From positions 248,001 through 312,000 of the forward strand of contig NZ_KE384560.1 of assembly GCF_000426725.1 (NCBI RefSeq): a stretch of 64,000 nt of DNA, read 5' to 3'. The notes beneath the pieces were generated by a model. That model did no database searches. It was not told where the DNA came from and saw only the letters and a program-made list of their open reading frames with translations. The position numbers and the translations under genes are program-made. The stretch comes from Sporocytophaga myxococcoides DSM 11118 (GTDB lineage: Bacteria > Bacteroidota > Bacteroidia > Cytophagales > Cytophagaceae). Below, in pieces: positions 10,001 through 22,200 of the stretch; position 1 is the first letter of the stretch, and every line of letters starts with the position of its first letter.

Positions 10001-13000
10001 AAGTATAAAAAGGCTTTTGTCTGGAGAGTTGCACATGCAAGAGCATGAAATAGATGAGAATGTTCAGTTTGTTGATCTTGGTCTGGACTCTATTACAGGA
10101 GTTACCTTCATTCGCAAGATCAATGAAAAGTATAAAACGAAGATAGATGCAATTAAGGTTTATAGCTATCCAACCATCTCGAAACTTGGTCGATTTGTAA
10201 AAGAGGAAGCTGAACGCATAGGTACACTGTCTAATGAGCCTATCATTAGCAAAACGACTACACCAGTTAATATTTCCCCAATTGAGAAGAATATAGAGGC
10301 TCCAAAAGTTGCAACAAGAAAGCTTGTTTCCTGGAGAAGCAATAAGCCTGCATTAAGAATTAAAGCTGAAGGAACACGTCAGTCAAATCAATTGCAGCCA
10401 ATAGCGGTGATTGGGATGGCGGGTCAATTTCCTATGGCAAACAATCTCGATGAGTTTTGGCAGAATATTTCTCAGGGTAGAAACTGTATCAGTGAAATTT
10501 CTCCAAAACGCTGGGATATTGATAACTATTATCAAAAGGGTGAAGCTAAGCCCGGGAAAACAAACAGTAAATGGACTGGAGCCCTGGAAGAGTATGATCT
10601 GTTTGATCCATTGTTTTTTAATATATCTCCAACAGAAGCGGAGAGTATGGATCCTCAGCAGCGTGTTTTTTTACAAACTTGCTGGCATACGATAGAAAAT
10701 GCTGGATATAATCCTCAGAAGCTTTCAGGCTCAAAATGCGGAGTATTTGTGGGCTGTGGCCAGGGAGACTATCGCTTGTTGTCAAAAGACCTGCCAATCA
10801 GCGCTATGGGTTTTACAGGTAGTGATACTTCTATTTTAGCTGGAAGAGTCTCTTACTTTTTAAACTTACAAGGTCCGAGTTTATCCCTCGAAACTGCTTG
10901 CTCTTCTTCATTGGTTGCCATTGCCAATGCCTGTGATAGCTTGACTTCAGGAAATAGCGATCTTGCTCTTGCAGGAGGTGTTTATATCATGACAGGACCT
11001 GAGGTGCATATAAAATGCGCTCAAATGGGAATGTTATCGCAGGATGGAAAGTGTCATACATTTGATCAAAGTGCAAATGGATTTGTTCCAGGGGAAGGCG
11101 TAGGAGTGGTAATGTTAAAAAGACTTGCAGATGCTGAAAGGGATCAGGATATGATCCTGGGTGTCATTCAAGGTTGGGGTGTTAATCAGGATGGTAAAAC
11201 TAATGGTATCACAGCGCCTAACTCAGAATCACAAACCCGTCTTGAGCAAGAAGTATATGATAAATTTCAGATTGATCCTGAACAAATACAATTGATAGAG
11301 GCGCATGGTACAGGTACCAAATTAGGAGACCCTATTGAGGTGGATGCTTTAAAGCAGGCCTTTAATAAATACACCCAGAAAAAAGAATACTGTGCTTTAG
11401 GCTCAGTGAAAAGTAACATTGGTCATTGTTTAACCGCAGCAGGAGTAGCAAGCTTTATTAAAGTAATTCAGTCATTGAATCATAAGAAACTTCCTCCAAC
11501 AATTAATTATAATAATTTGAATGAGCATATTTCTTTAAGTGATAGCCCTTTTTATGTCAATGACAGGTTGCTCGATTGGAAGGTTGGAAATGCGGAGAAG
11601 CGTCAGGCTGCAATAAGTGCCTTCGGTTTTAGCGGAACAAATGCTCATATAGTGTTAGCGGAATATTTGTCTCCAGTAGGGAATTCATCTATTTCAGTTA
11701 GATCTCAGAATGGAAATGTTATTATCCCTTTGTCGGCGAGAAATGAAGAACAACTAAAGAAAAAGGCTATTGATCTCTTGGAATTTATTCAAAAAGAGCA
11801 GTCACTTGATCTGAACAGTTTAGCTTATACTTTGCAGGTTGGAAGAGAAGAGATGGATGAGCGTTTAGGTTATATTGTAGGTTCCTTATCTGAGCTAGCT
11901 CAAAAACTCAAAGCATATATTTATAATGAAAAAAATATAGCGGGTGCTTATTTAGGAAAAGTTACTGGAAATAAGTCTGGTTTAAAAGCCATCATTCAGG
12001 ATGAATCAACGAAGGAAGTCATTGTTGAAAAGTATATCGCTCAAAAGAACTTACCAGATTTACTGAACTTATGGACTAAAGGTTTGGAGTTTGATTGGAA
12101 TAAATTATATGGAAATAGAAAACCACAACGTATAGCAGCTCCAGTTTATCCATTTGCCAAGGAAAGATATTGGATTGATTCTTTAGAGCAGCCACCTTTA
12201 TCAACAAAAGAAGTATTGAGATTTGCTCTACACCCTTTGCTGCATAGCAATACTTCAAATTTTCGAGAACAAAGCTATACTTCAGTATTTACTGGTAACG
12301 AGTCGTTCTTAAGAGATCATCAAGTGAATGGGCAAAAGGTCCTTCCTGGGGTGGCATATCTTGAAATGGCCAGAGCGGCCATAGAAGATGCAATGCCTGT
12401 TAAATCAACATCAAGTATGTTGGAGTTGCAAAATACAGTTTGGTTACAACCAATATTGGTCGATCATGAGAAGGAAGTAACCATAGCTTTGTTTGCAAGT
12501 GAAATGAAAAGTGGTCAGCAAGAGAGAATCGACTTTGAAGTCTATACTAAAGACGGAGATCAGGAGATACTTCATTGTCAGGGTCAGGCAGTTTTTATCA
12601 AAAAAACGATTTCTGGCAAACTTGATATAGGCCATCTAAAAAAGCAAATGCAACGTGAGGTTTTAGAGTCTACAAGTATATATGAAGTATTTACGAGAAT
12701 GGGATTTACTTATGGACCGGCACATCAGGGTGTATCACATATTAACATAGGGGATAAACAATTACTTGCGTATTTAAATTTGCCAACAGTGGTTGAAGTG
12801 GATCAGAATGATTATCATTTGCATCCGAGCCTGATGGATAGTGCCTTGCAATCCTCAATTGGTCTAATGACTAATCTTAAAGAAGGACTTAATAAACCAA
12901 TATTGCCATTTGCTTTAGATTCTTTACAGATTATTTCATCATGTGCAAATGAGATGATTGCCTGGGTTCGCTATTCATCGGGCAGCAGCCCTGAAGATAA

Positions 13001-13250
13001 AATAATGAAACTTGATATAGATCTATGTGATCTGCAAGGGAATATTTGCGCCCAGTTAAAAGGATTCAAATCAAGGGTTTTAGAAAATGATAACAAATCC
13101 GACAAGAATTACAGAACAGAAAGTATAATCAACAATCAAGGGAGTTCAATTACAACTAGCAGTACTTTTGATGACTCCTATTATCAGAAGGTTATGGAAG
13201 GTATTTTAAATAATGAAGTTTCTATTGATGAAGCAGTCAATTTAGGATAG
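7011..13250 (+). CDS. trans-AT PKS: ECH-ECH-ECH-ACP-ACP-ACP-KS-DH
   Basis: 2079 aa. Three consecutive crotonase-fold domains come first (about aa 15-225, 245-460, 485-735). Only the third looks like a complete ECH2 decarboxylase (SGGTKE near aa 545, MQGHGIGGG near 580). The second has no glycine-rich oxyanion loop (NSNANGVAW). Three near-identical ACPs follow, with Ser at aa 796, 910 and 1027 (all LDSITGVT). Then a KS (Cys at aa 1297, TACSSS, HGTGT, NIGH) and an intact DH (His at aa 1770 in HQVNGQKVLP; HPSLMD). The C-terminus (NNEVSIDEAVN) looks like a four-helix docking element matching the N-terminus of the next protein. The N-terminal half completes the beta-branching module begun by the KS-DH* of the previous gene; the C-terminal KS-DH starts module M3. 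The gene begins 61 nt after the previous stop. KS, ACP and DH calls are secure; the roles of the first two ECH domains are not. Confidence 0.92.
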   Translation: MTFEPSNQDSNVNTPPLVDLSDLGDGVYSIRIKAPNNNTLSRDLIEQLKELIGSVQNKPSVKALILNGTPAGFLTGDRRAYNLAIEHKLFQSIVSIPFPVIAAMQGDATGTGFLFGALCDFMICSTNGNYYYTSWQDGIFPTLTEYQLFEERFGKLLAADFLYASEFSKGNQLKGKGWACPILPSDQVEAYAQQLAANLATKSEESLRLLKQHLSRFIVKKTEGLTLVDPLVNNSKQKMAQEKITSPAKYIELEYHGNVLVITMCAEGKEYGVKALVADLRNIFNQVNKTSHYKSIVLTSGHTDFIPGTGSEVAVNEVLDLQNLILESSIPIIAILNSNANGVAWFVSLFCDACIYNTNANYSAKGIFQNAELSKQAGIIFSKHFGNYSGKEILITAKDYSGLELQKIAGVTRASNNDDTLNAALQLGEYWSKYPLETLTRWKKENAIDIREKIKKLPAWSEPKEVDSELLPASPSIISLKSKVITATAHPEGILVVKMEDREAKNMFSGAFIEGMNEVFEHLEKSTTYKAVVLIGYDNYFASGGTKENLLDIHEGKSKFTDNRIFQIALTCRIPVIAAMQGHGIGGGWNLGMFADLVLFSEESKYFSPYMNYGFTPGAGATFIYPEKIGYDLTRETLLTAQEYSGKELKERGLVMPVVMREQVYQASMDIARNIATRSRSSLIALKQQLNNHLFAPLEETYKLELSMHQKTFVGHVDTLKQIEENFIQEQASQNSPISVAEKTIPQEITILSLNANTANLHEVRASIKNILANELHMQEHDIDDNTQFVDLGLDSITGVTFIRKINEKYKTRIDAIKVYSYPTLSKLSRFVKDEIAKVGALPDNPEVHSTATKATQTKPQVFLATDGPSTSAKLTEITSTVKRLLAEELHMQEHGIDENMQFVDLGLDSITGVTLVRKINDRFKTKIDAIKVYSYPTLTKLCRFVKEEVEKKGALPGKTEQTVSGPNAQNSRNQQKVKLVNDDISPRQDNLPEVTASIKRLLSGELHMQEHEIDENVQFVDLGLDSITGVTFIRKINEKYKTKIDAIKVYSYPTISKLGRFVKEEAERIGTLSNEPIISKTTTPVNISPIEKNIEAPKVATRKLVSWRSNKPALRIKAEGTRQSNQLQPIAVIGMAGQFPMANNLDEFWQNISQGRNCISEISPKRWDIDNYYQKGEAKPGKTNSKWTGALEEYDLFDPLFFNISPTEAESMDPQQRVFLQTCWHTIENAGYNPQKLSGSKCGVFVGCGQGDYRLLSKDLPISAMGFTGSDTSILAGRVSYFLNLQGPSLSLETACSSSLVAIANACDSLTSGNSDLALAGGVYIMTGPEVHIKCAQMGMLSQDGKCHTFDQSANGFVPGEGVGVVMLKRLADAERDQDMILGVIQGWGVNQDGKTNGITAPNSESQTRLEQEVYDKFQIDPEQIQLIEAHGTGTKLGDPIEVDALKQAFNKYTQKKEYCALGSVKSNIGHCLTAAGVASFIKVIQSLNHKKLPPTINYNNLNEHISLSDSPFYVNDRLLDWKVGNAEKRQAAISAFGFSGTNAHIVLAEYLSPVGNSSISVRSQNGNVIIPLSARNEEQLKKKAIDLLEFIQKEQSLDLNSLAYTLQVGREEMDERLGYIVGSLSELAQKLKAYIYNEKNIAGAYLGKVTGNKSGLKAIIQDESTKEVIVEKYIAQKNLPDLLNLWTKGLEFDWNKLYGNRKPQRIAAPVYPFAKERYWIDSLEQPPLSTKEVLRFALHPLLHSNTSNFREQSYTSVFTGNESFLRDHQVNGQKVLPGVAYLEMARAAIEDAMPVKSTSSMLELQNTVWLQPILVDHEKEVTIALFASEMKSGQQERIDFEVYTKDGDQEILHCQGQAVFIKKTISGKLDIGHLKKQMQREVLESTSIYEVFTRMGFTYGPAHQGVSHINIGDKQLLAYLNLPTVVEVDQNDYHLHPSLMDSALQSSIGLMTNLKEGLNKPILPFALDSLQIISSCANEMIAWVRYSSGSSPEDKIMKLDIDLCDLQGNICAQLKGFKSRVLENDNKSDKNYRTESIINNQGSSITTSSTFDDSYYQKVMEGILNNEVSIDEAVNLG
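7056..9195 (+). repeat. triple crotonase (ECH) block, copy 1
   Basis: Three crotonase-fold domains in tandem inside the second PKS protein. Their oxyanion-hole segments differ: GDATGTGF (first), NSNANGVAW (second, degenerate) and GHGIGGGW (third, matching the free ECH2 at 47051-47800). Copy 2 lies at 18025-20155 in the same order with the same degenerate middle domain, so the whole block was duplicated as a unit. Confidence 0.85.
9290..10215 (+). repeat. tandem ACP triplet
   Basis: Three ACP domains with almost the same sequence around the phosphopantetheine Ser (codons at 9396, 9738 and 10089). The residue six after Ser is Phe, Leu and Phe, where the ACP arrays at 20260-20850 and 34636-36035 have Trp. 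Tandem ACPs are typical of HMG-synthase-dependent beta-branching modules. Confidence 0.9.
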
Positions 13251-13257
13251 AGGTACA

Positions 13258-16200
13258 ATGAAACAAAGACTAAAAGAGATATATGAAGACTTGTCAAAGG
13301 GCAAGCTTACACAAAAAGATGCTTTAGAGAAAATTAAAGCATTAAAGCAGGATAGTAGGAATGTGGGTGTTCTGCTTTCTACTCAAGTGTGGGAACAATG
13401 TCAGGTTATAGCAACATCTGCTTCTGATAAATCAGAATATGTTGAAAAGCATATTATTTTGTGTGAGTTAGCAAATGTTGATGTTAAGCAATTAGGAACT
13501 CTTATTCCTGATAGCAGCTTTATTTCATGGAAAGCAGCAGCTGATAAAAATATAGCCGAGAGTTATTGTGATTTTGCATTGACTTGTTTTGAGAAACTTC
13601 AGTCAATAATAAAAAGCAAACCTCAGGGCAAGGCTCTTGTCCAGATATGTATTGCTAACTCAGCTGATCAAGAATTATTTATTGGAATATCCGGATTGCT
13701 CAAAACGGCAGCTCTAGAAAATCCACAATTGTTGGGTCAGGTTATTCTTAGTGGACCTCAGACAAGTACAGAAGAACTTGCTGAACAGCTAGTCGCTTCC
13801 CAAAGCAAACCTAATGATAAGATAATTAAATATCATCAAGGTGCTAGAAGTGTTTTGAGTTGGAAGGAAATAGAGGAATTTAATGAAACTGAATCATCTG
13901 CAATTTCTTTCAAAGATCAGGGTGTCTATTTGATCACCGGTGGTTTAGGGGGATTAGGTATTCTGTTTGCAAAAGAAATCATTAAGCAAACCAGCAATGC
14001 CAAGATCATTTTAGCGGGCCGCTCAAAATTGACTTCTGATAAGAAGAAGACTTTAGAATCTTTGAAGGCAAAGAGAAAGACTGTCGAATACCGTCAATTA
14101 GATATTGCAGATATTGATCAGGTCAAGCAATTGGTTGCTATAATCAAGAATGAGTTTAAGCAACTTAATGGCATTATTCATAGTGCGGGAGTGATTGTAG
14201 ATAACTTCATTCTAAAAAAGAACTCAAGAGAATTTAAGGAAGTACTTACGCCTAAAGTGCTAGGTACATACAACCTTGATCAGGCTACTAAGGAAGTTGA
14301 TTTGGATTTCCTGGTTTTGTTTTCTTCAATGGCATCTGCAATAGGCAACATAGGTCAGGCAGATTATGCAACTGGTAATGGATTTATGGACCAGTTTGCG
14401 TCCTATCGGAATCAATTAACAGAATCAAAGCAGAGAATAGGGAAAACACTTTCTGTGAACTGGCCATTATGGCAAGAAGGTGGAATGGTGTTGGATCAAG
14501 CCACTCAGGATATGCTAAAGCAGACTATGGGGTTGCAGTCAATACCAAGTGAAACAGGCATGACTGCATTTTATAAATCCCTGAAATTACAATATGCTCA
14601 GACATTGATTCTAAAAGGTGATATATCAAAAATTCGGAATTCATTGTTTAATGATGTGGCAATCCATACAGAGACTTCAAAGAATATTATAGAAGAATCA
14701 TCAGTTGAACCAAGTATTAATAACGGAAATCTTTTAGAAAAGACTCAGGATTTAATTAAGAAACAACTTTCAGAGTTGTTGAAAGTACCATCTCATAAGA
14801 TTGATCCTACGGCTCCGCTGGAGAGATATGGTATTGATTCCATATTAGCAGTAAGCCTGACAAATCAGTTAGAAAAGACTTTTGGTGCCTTATCTAAAAC
14901 GCTCTTTTTTGAGTATCAAACTATTGGTGAGCTTGCTGAATATTTCATAAATGCTCATTCGCCAAAATTATATTCCATCTTTAATACAATTGAATCAAGT
15001 CCGAAAAAAGTAATTGCTCCTTTACCAACGCCTAAGTCACAAACTCAGACAAGAGCTATATCTGGCAGACGGTTTAGTTCTCAAGCACAAGTTTCTGCTT
15101 CAGCAAATTCAATAGGCTCGGTGAATATGGAGCCTATTGCAATTATAGGTTTAAGTGGTCGTTTCCCTGAATCAATAAATATAAATGAGTATTGGAACAA
15201 TCTTCGTAATGGAAAAGACTGCATCATTGAAGTCCCACAGGATCGTTGGGATTGGCGAGAATACTACAGTGAGGATCGTAACAAAAGCGGACATCACTAT
15301 AGTAAGTGGGGTGGTTTTATATCAGGTGTTGATGAATTTGATCCAAGGTTTTTCAACATATCACCAAAGGAGGCAGCTACTATTGATCCGCAGGAGCGTT
15401 TGTTTTTACAGCATTGCTGGATGGCAATTGAAGACGCAGGATATACTCGTGCAAGTCTACAGATTCCTTGTGATCAGGACTTGGCCGGACAGGTGGGAGT
15501 ATATGTGGGCGTGATGTATGGGGAATATCAGCTTTTTGGAGCTGAAGTCAGTGCGAAGGGGAAGCGAATGGGAATTCCGGGTAGCTATGCAAGTATTTCC
15601 AATAGAGTTTCCTATGTATTGAATTTGCATGGCCCTAGCATGACTGTCGATACCATGTGTTCTTCCTCTTTGACAGCTATTCATTTGGCCTGTCAGGATC
15701 TTAAGCTTGGAAGAACAAGTTTAGCAATTGCAGGTGGAGTAAACGTTACAGTTCATCCGAATAAATATTTGGTGCTCAGTGGAGGGCAGTTTATTTCCAG
15801 TGACGGTCATTGCCAAAGCTTTGGTGAAGGAGGAGACGGATATATTCCAGGTGAAGGAGTTGGAGCAGTTATATTAAAAAGATTATCTGAAGCTGAAAGA
15901 GACGGGGATCATATCTATGGTATCCTTAAAGGAAGTATTCTTAATCATGGTGGTAAAACAAACGGATATAGCGTTCCTAATCCTCAAGCTCAGGCAAGTG
16001 TTATAAGCAAGGCTCTAGCTGAATCAAACATCAATCCTCGTCATATAAGTTATATTGAGGCTCACGGAACCGGAACCAAATTAGGTGATCCTATTGAAAT
16101 TGCTGCCTTAAGCAAATCATTTCAACAATATACCAAAGACACAGGATTTTGTTTAATCGGTTCTGCTAAATCAAATATCGGCCATTGTGAATCAGCTGCT

Positions 16201-19200
16201 GGCATAGCGGGCCTTGCAAAGGTTTTATTGCAAATGCAAAACAGGGAAATCGTACCTTCTTTGCATTCTGCAAAATTAAACCCTCGTATAGATTTTGAAA
16301 AGACACCTTTCGTTGTCAATCAAACATTAAAACCATGGAATCAACCTGTCATTGATGGTGTTGAGATTCCGAGAATTGCAGGAATATCTTCTTTTGGCGC
16401 TGGAGGATCAAATGCGCATATTATTATTCAGGAATATGCTTCATCTACAGAAGCAAATTATTCTACAGGCTCTGACGAAATAGGAAATGTTCTCATTGCT
16501 TTATCAGCCAGAACAGAAGAGCAGCTAAAGCAAAAAGCCAGTGACCTTTTATCTTTTGTTCAAACAACGCGACCTGAACTAGCTGCTATGGCTTATACCC
16601 TACAAGTGGGCAGAGAAGCTATGGAAGAACGTCTTGGCTTTTTAGTAAGCTCAGTTGATCAACTGATTGATAAGCTTAAGTCTTATATTAACGGTGTTCA
16701 GAATATTGAGGATACTTATCAGGGACAAGTTAAACGGAATAAAGAAGCTTTGTCTTTATTCAGCACAGATACTGATCTTCAGCAAACTGTTGGTAAATGG
16801 ATATCCGAGAAAAAGCTTTCCAAACTTCTGGATTTATGGGTTAAGGGTCTTGAATTGGACTGGAACAAGCTATATGATGGCAATAAACCTAATCGCATTA
16901 GCTTACCTACCTATCCATTTGCAAAAGAGAAGTATTGGGTGGATGCTAAAGTTGATAGCCAATCTGTATCGTATATATCTAAAGCGGCTGTCCTTCATCC
17001 ATTGCTGCATATAAATACTTCAAACCTCATTGAGCAGAGTTATAGTACAACATTCAATGGTAAAGAATTTTTCCTTACTGAAAATGAGTTGAATGATGGT
17101 ACACTACAGAAGGTTCTTTCGCCAGCAGCATATTTTGAAATGGCAAGAGTTGCAGTAGAAAAATCTATACCTGCACTACAAGAGTCAAATGTCTTGGAAA
17201 TGAAGAATGTTGTTTGGGGAGAATCCTTTGTATATGAAGAGTACAAACAAATTTCCATAGCACTTTTTGCAAAAGAGAATAATCGTGTAGATTTTGAAAT
17301 CTATAGTTTGGATAAAGAGGAAGTAACTGTTCATTGCCAGGGGCAAGCAGTCTTTGTTCCAAACCAAGTAAGGCACAAACTTGATTTAGCTCAACTTAAA
17401 TATCAGGATGGACAGGGAGCTAATCAATTGCTGACTGAGATCAAATTGCCAGTCAATTTGGAGGGTATCAGCAAGGAATACGTGCTGCATCCAAGTCAGA
17501 TGCATAGTGCATTGCAATTGGCGGGTCGGGTAATAGGAAACGGTCAATCAGCACTTCCATTTTCATTGGAAGGTTTATCTATATTGTCTGCTTGTACGAA
17601 AGAGATGTTCGTCTGGGTTCATTACTCCCAAGCTAATCTGGCAGAAGATAAAAACACAAAACTGAATATTGATTTGTGTGATATGCAAGGAAACATATGC
17701 GTGCAGATGCGTGGGATTTCATATCAAGCAGAATCCAATAATGGAAAAGCTGAGGCTTCCAGTCAAACTGTTTCCTATTCCTCATCAAATGAGCCTAAAC
17801 AAGTTCCCATTAACTATAAGGTAACAGAACCGAGAAAAATTTTCATCGGTGAGGCATTGTCTCAAACCTATGAAGAAAAGGATCTTAAAAAACCATCAGG
17901 AATTTCGATTGTAGCTTTAGATGATTTTTCTTTGGAAAAGAGTGAATCAATTTCAATAGCTAAAGCTTCAGTTTCGCTTCTGAATACTGGTTTCGATTTC
18001 TTTGAAGATGCAAAATCTCCAACTTCAATTAGCTTATTTGACTTGGGAAATGGAATCTTTTCCATTCAAATCGCAGGAGCAAACAACAATACACTTTCAC
18101 CGGATTTAATAAAAGAATTAATCCAAGCACTTACTGCTGTACAAAAAGAACCTTTGGTTAAGGTTTTAATTCTGAAAGGAACGGAGCATAGTTTCTTAAG
18201 AGGCGGTAGAGCAGAATACAATTATGCCATTGAGCAAAAGTTGTTCCACGAGATAGCTTCCTTCCCATATCCTGTTATTGCAGTAATGCAGGGAGATGCG
18301 ATAGGCGCTGGTTTTTTGGTTGGTGCTTTGTGCGACTTTATGATTTGTGGCACAGACAGTAACTATTATTATACAAGTACACAAGATCATATTTATCCAA
18401 CAGTTGCTGAATATCGGCTTTTTGAAGAACGTTTCGGTAAGGCCAGAGCAAAGGACTTCTTGTACATTTCAAATGTTTCTACCGGAAATCAGCTTAAAGA
18501 TAAAAGTTGGACATGCGCAATCCTTCCATCAGGTCAAGTAGAAGCTAATGCACAAAAATTAGCAGAAAGTTTGGCAAAGAAATCAGAAGCCTCTCTGCGA
18601 CTGTTGAAGCAACACTTGTCGAGTTCTGTTCTTAAGAAGGCAGAGGTTTTAGCAATGGTTGATCCTTTAGCTGATGAGAACCAATCTGATAATTTTAATT
18701 CAAATATTACTACACCGGCTAAATATATTGAGCTGGAAAGCCATAATGGCAATGTTTTGATCATTAAAATGTGTGTTGCTGGAAATGAATATGGCTTAAA
18801 GGCGTTGGTTGCAGATTTGAGAGTTATTTTTAATCAGGTAAATAATTCTCATTACAAATCCATCGTTCTGGTGAGCGAGCATGCTGATTTTCTTCCAGGT
18901 ACAGCACAAGAAGCGGCAGTTAATGATGTATTGGATTTTGAGAATCTTGTTTTGGAAAGCCAGATTCCGGTCATTGCTGTTTTAGATTCAAAGACAAACG
19001 GTGTCGCATGGTTGGTGAGTTTATTTTGTGATACATGTATATACAATTCAAATACGGTTTATTCAGCTAGCAATATATGGCAAAACAATGATCTTGCCAG
19101 ACAAGCAGGAGTCCTATTCTCAGAACAATTCGAAAGTTATTCCGCGAAACAAATACTGCTAACCGGAAAAGAATACTCAGGAGTAGAATTAAAGCAGCTT

Positions 19201-22200
19201 TCTGGGACGATATATATATCAGAAAATGGGAATATTCTTTCGGATGCTTTGCGAATCGCTGAGCACTTGGCTGCTTTACCATTGAATACATTGTTGTCAT
19301 GGAAGAAGGAAAGGGTATTAAGTATTGGGAAAAAAATTAAAAACTTGCCTGCATGGTCTGTATCTACAGACAATAAGTCTGAAGCATTATCAATTGAGCC
19401 AACTTCAATAATACTTAAGTCAAAAGTCATTTCTGCAACAGCTCATCCTGAAGGCATACTGGTAGTCAAAATGGAAGATAGGGAAGCTAAGAATATGTTT
19501 TCTGAAGCTTTCATTGAGGGCATGAATGAAGTGTTTGAGCATATTGAAAAGACTTCAACATATAAAGCAATAGTGCTCACTGGTTATGATAATTATTTTG
19601 CTTCCGGTGGTACTAAGGAAACTTTATTAGCGATTCAGGAAGGAAAAACGAAATTCACAGATAATAGAATTTATCAAATCGCAATGACCTGCAAGGTTCC
19701 TGTAATTGCAGCAATGCAAGGTCATGGCATCGGCGCTGGTTGGGCTTTGGGAATGTTTGCTGATTTTGTGCTGTTTAGTGAGGAGAGCAGGTATTTCAGT
19801 CCTTACATGAATTACGGTTTTACACCTGGAGCCGGTGCTACTTTTATATTCCCGGAAAAAATCGGTCACGATCTCGCAAGAGAAACCTTAATGACTGCTC
19901 AGGAATATGCTGGAAAAGAGTTGAAGGAGAGAAGCCCTTTTATATCTGTTTTACCAAAAGAGCAAATCGCTTCTGCTGCAATGGAGTTAGCCAGACAAAT
20001 AACACATCGTTCCAGAAGCAGCTTAGTGGCTTTCAAGCAACAACAAACCCAACACCTGTATGCGTCGCTAGAGGAGGCATACAAGCGTGAGCTGGAAATG
20101 CATGAAAAAACTTTTGTTGGTCAGTTCGATACTTTAAAGCAGATAAACGATAATTTTTATCAAGGCAACGATTCTAAAATTGAAGTATCTCAAAAGGCAT
20201 TGCCAACTTCAATTCAGGATAAGGTACATTCAGCATTTGCTGTTCCATCTCTGGGTAAAGATAATCTCACATCTGTTGCGACCAGCTTAAGACAGCTTCT
20301 TGCTCAGGAGTTACATCTGGATGAGCATGAGATTGATGAGAATATGCAGTTTGTTGATCTTGGGTTAGACTCTATTACAGGAGTGACATGGATAAGAAAG
20401 ATCAATGAAAAATATAATACTTCAATTGAGGCTACAAAAATTTATAGCTATCCTACACTGGCACAACTAAGTCAGTATGTGAAAGAGGAAGCTGAAAATG
20501 CAGGTACTATATTTTCTGGCTCAGAAGTGGGTTTATCTGGTATTTCACTTTCTAACGTTGAACCACAAGGCAATATCTTAATTGAGGAAATTACTCATAG
20601 TTCTGATAATCTTCCTTTGGTTATAGCCAGTTTAAGAAAACTTCTTGCTCAGGAATTGCATCTTCAAGAAAATGAAATAGATGAAAATACTCAGTTTATT
20701 GATCTTGGATTGGACTCTATCACAGGTGTGACCTGGATTCGTAAGGTCAATGAGAAATATCAAACTGAAATTGAAGCAACCAAAATTTATAGTTTTCCAA
20801 CGCTTAATCAACTTAGTACTTTTGTAAAGGAAGAAGCAGAAAAGCTTGGAACATTAACTAAGAAATCGGAATTAGGTATTCCTTTAAATACAATTACAAA
20901 ACCTCAGTATAAACCAGCTCTTCCATCTTTTATTAAGAAGCTTGTCTCCTGGCGCAAGCATTCAGGTTCACGTCAAGCCTCATCTGTAAATTCTGTCAAT
21001 TTATCACAACCTATTGCTGTAATAGGTATGTCGGGACAGTTTCCTCAGGCCAGGAATGTAGAAGAGTTCTGGCAAAATTTAGCAAATGGTAAAAACTGTA
21101 TAAGTGAGATACCTCAAAAAAGATGGGATATTAACAAATATTATCAGGAAGGAAATGCTTTGCCTGGAAAGACCAATTCTAAATGGATGGGGCTTCTTGA
21201 CGAATATGACTTGTTTGATCCTTTATTCTTTAACATATCTCCAACTGAAACAGAAAGCATGGATCCGCAGCAACGCTTGTTTCTGCAGGAGTGCTGGCAT
21301 GCAATAGAAAACGCAGGATATAATCCTAAAAGTCTTTCAGGTACAAAATGCGGAGTCTTTGTCGGGTGTGCCAATGGTGATTATCTTCAATTATCAAAGA
21401 AGCAGCAATTGAGTGCTCAGGGTTTTACGGGCGGAGCTACTTCAATCTTAGGAGCACGTATTTCTTACTTCTTAAATCTTCAAGGTCCTTGCTTGTCTAT
21501 CGATACAGCTTGCTCCTCGTCTTTGGTTGCTATTGCTTCTGCGTGCGATAGTCTGAATTCAGGGAATAGTGATCTAGCTCTTGCAGGAGGCGTTGTCGTA
21601 ATGGCTACACCGGCAATGCATATCATGTGTTCTCAGACGGGGATGCTTTCTACAGACGGTAAATGTTTTTCTTTCGATCAAAGAGCAAATGGCTTTGTTC
21701 CAGGTGAAGGGGTTGGTGTTGTGATGTTAAAAAGACTGGCGGATGCAGAAAGAGACCAGGATACAATTCTTGGTGTTATAAAAGGTTGGGGAGTAAATCA
21801 GGATGGTAAAACAAATGGTATTACTGCGCCTAATTCGGAGTCGCAAACTCGCCTGGAGCAGGACGTTTATGATAAGTTTCAGATAGACCCTTCCCACATT
21901 CAGCTTATTGAGGCGCATGGGACTGGGACAAAATTAGGAGATCCTATAGAAGTTGATGCGTTAAAGGCAGCTTTTAAAAAATATACAACTAAAAAAGAAT
22001 ATTGTGCCATTGGTTCGGTGAAGAGCAATATTGGTCACTGTTTAACGGCAGCAGGGGTAGCAAGTTTTATAAAAGTACTTTTGTCAATAAAGAATAGACA
22101 ATTGCCCCCAACAATAAATTATAATAAATTAAATGAACATATTGGATTAGATAACACGCCTTTCTATGTAAATGATCAGTTGCAGGATTGGAAGGTTTCG

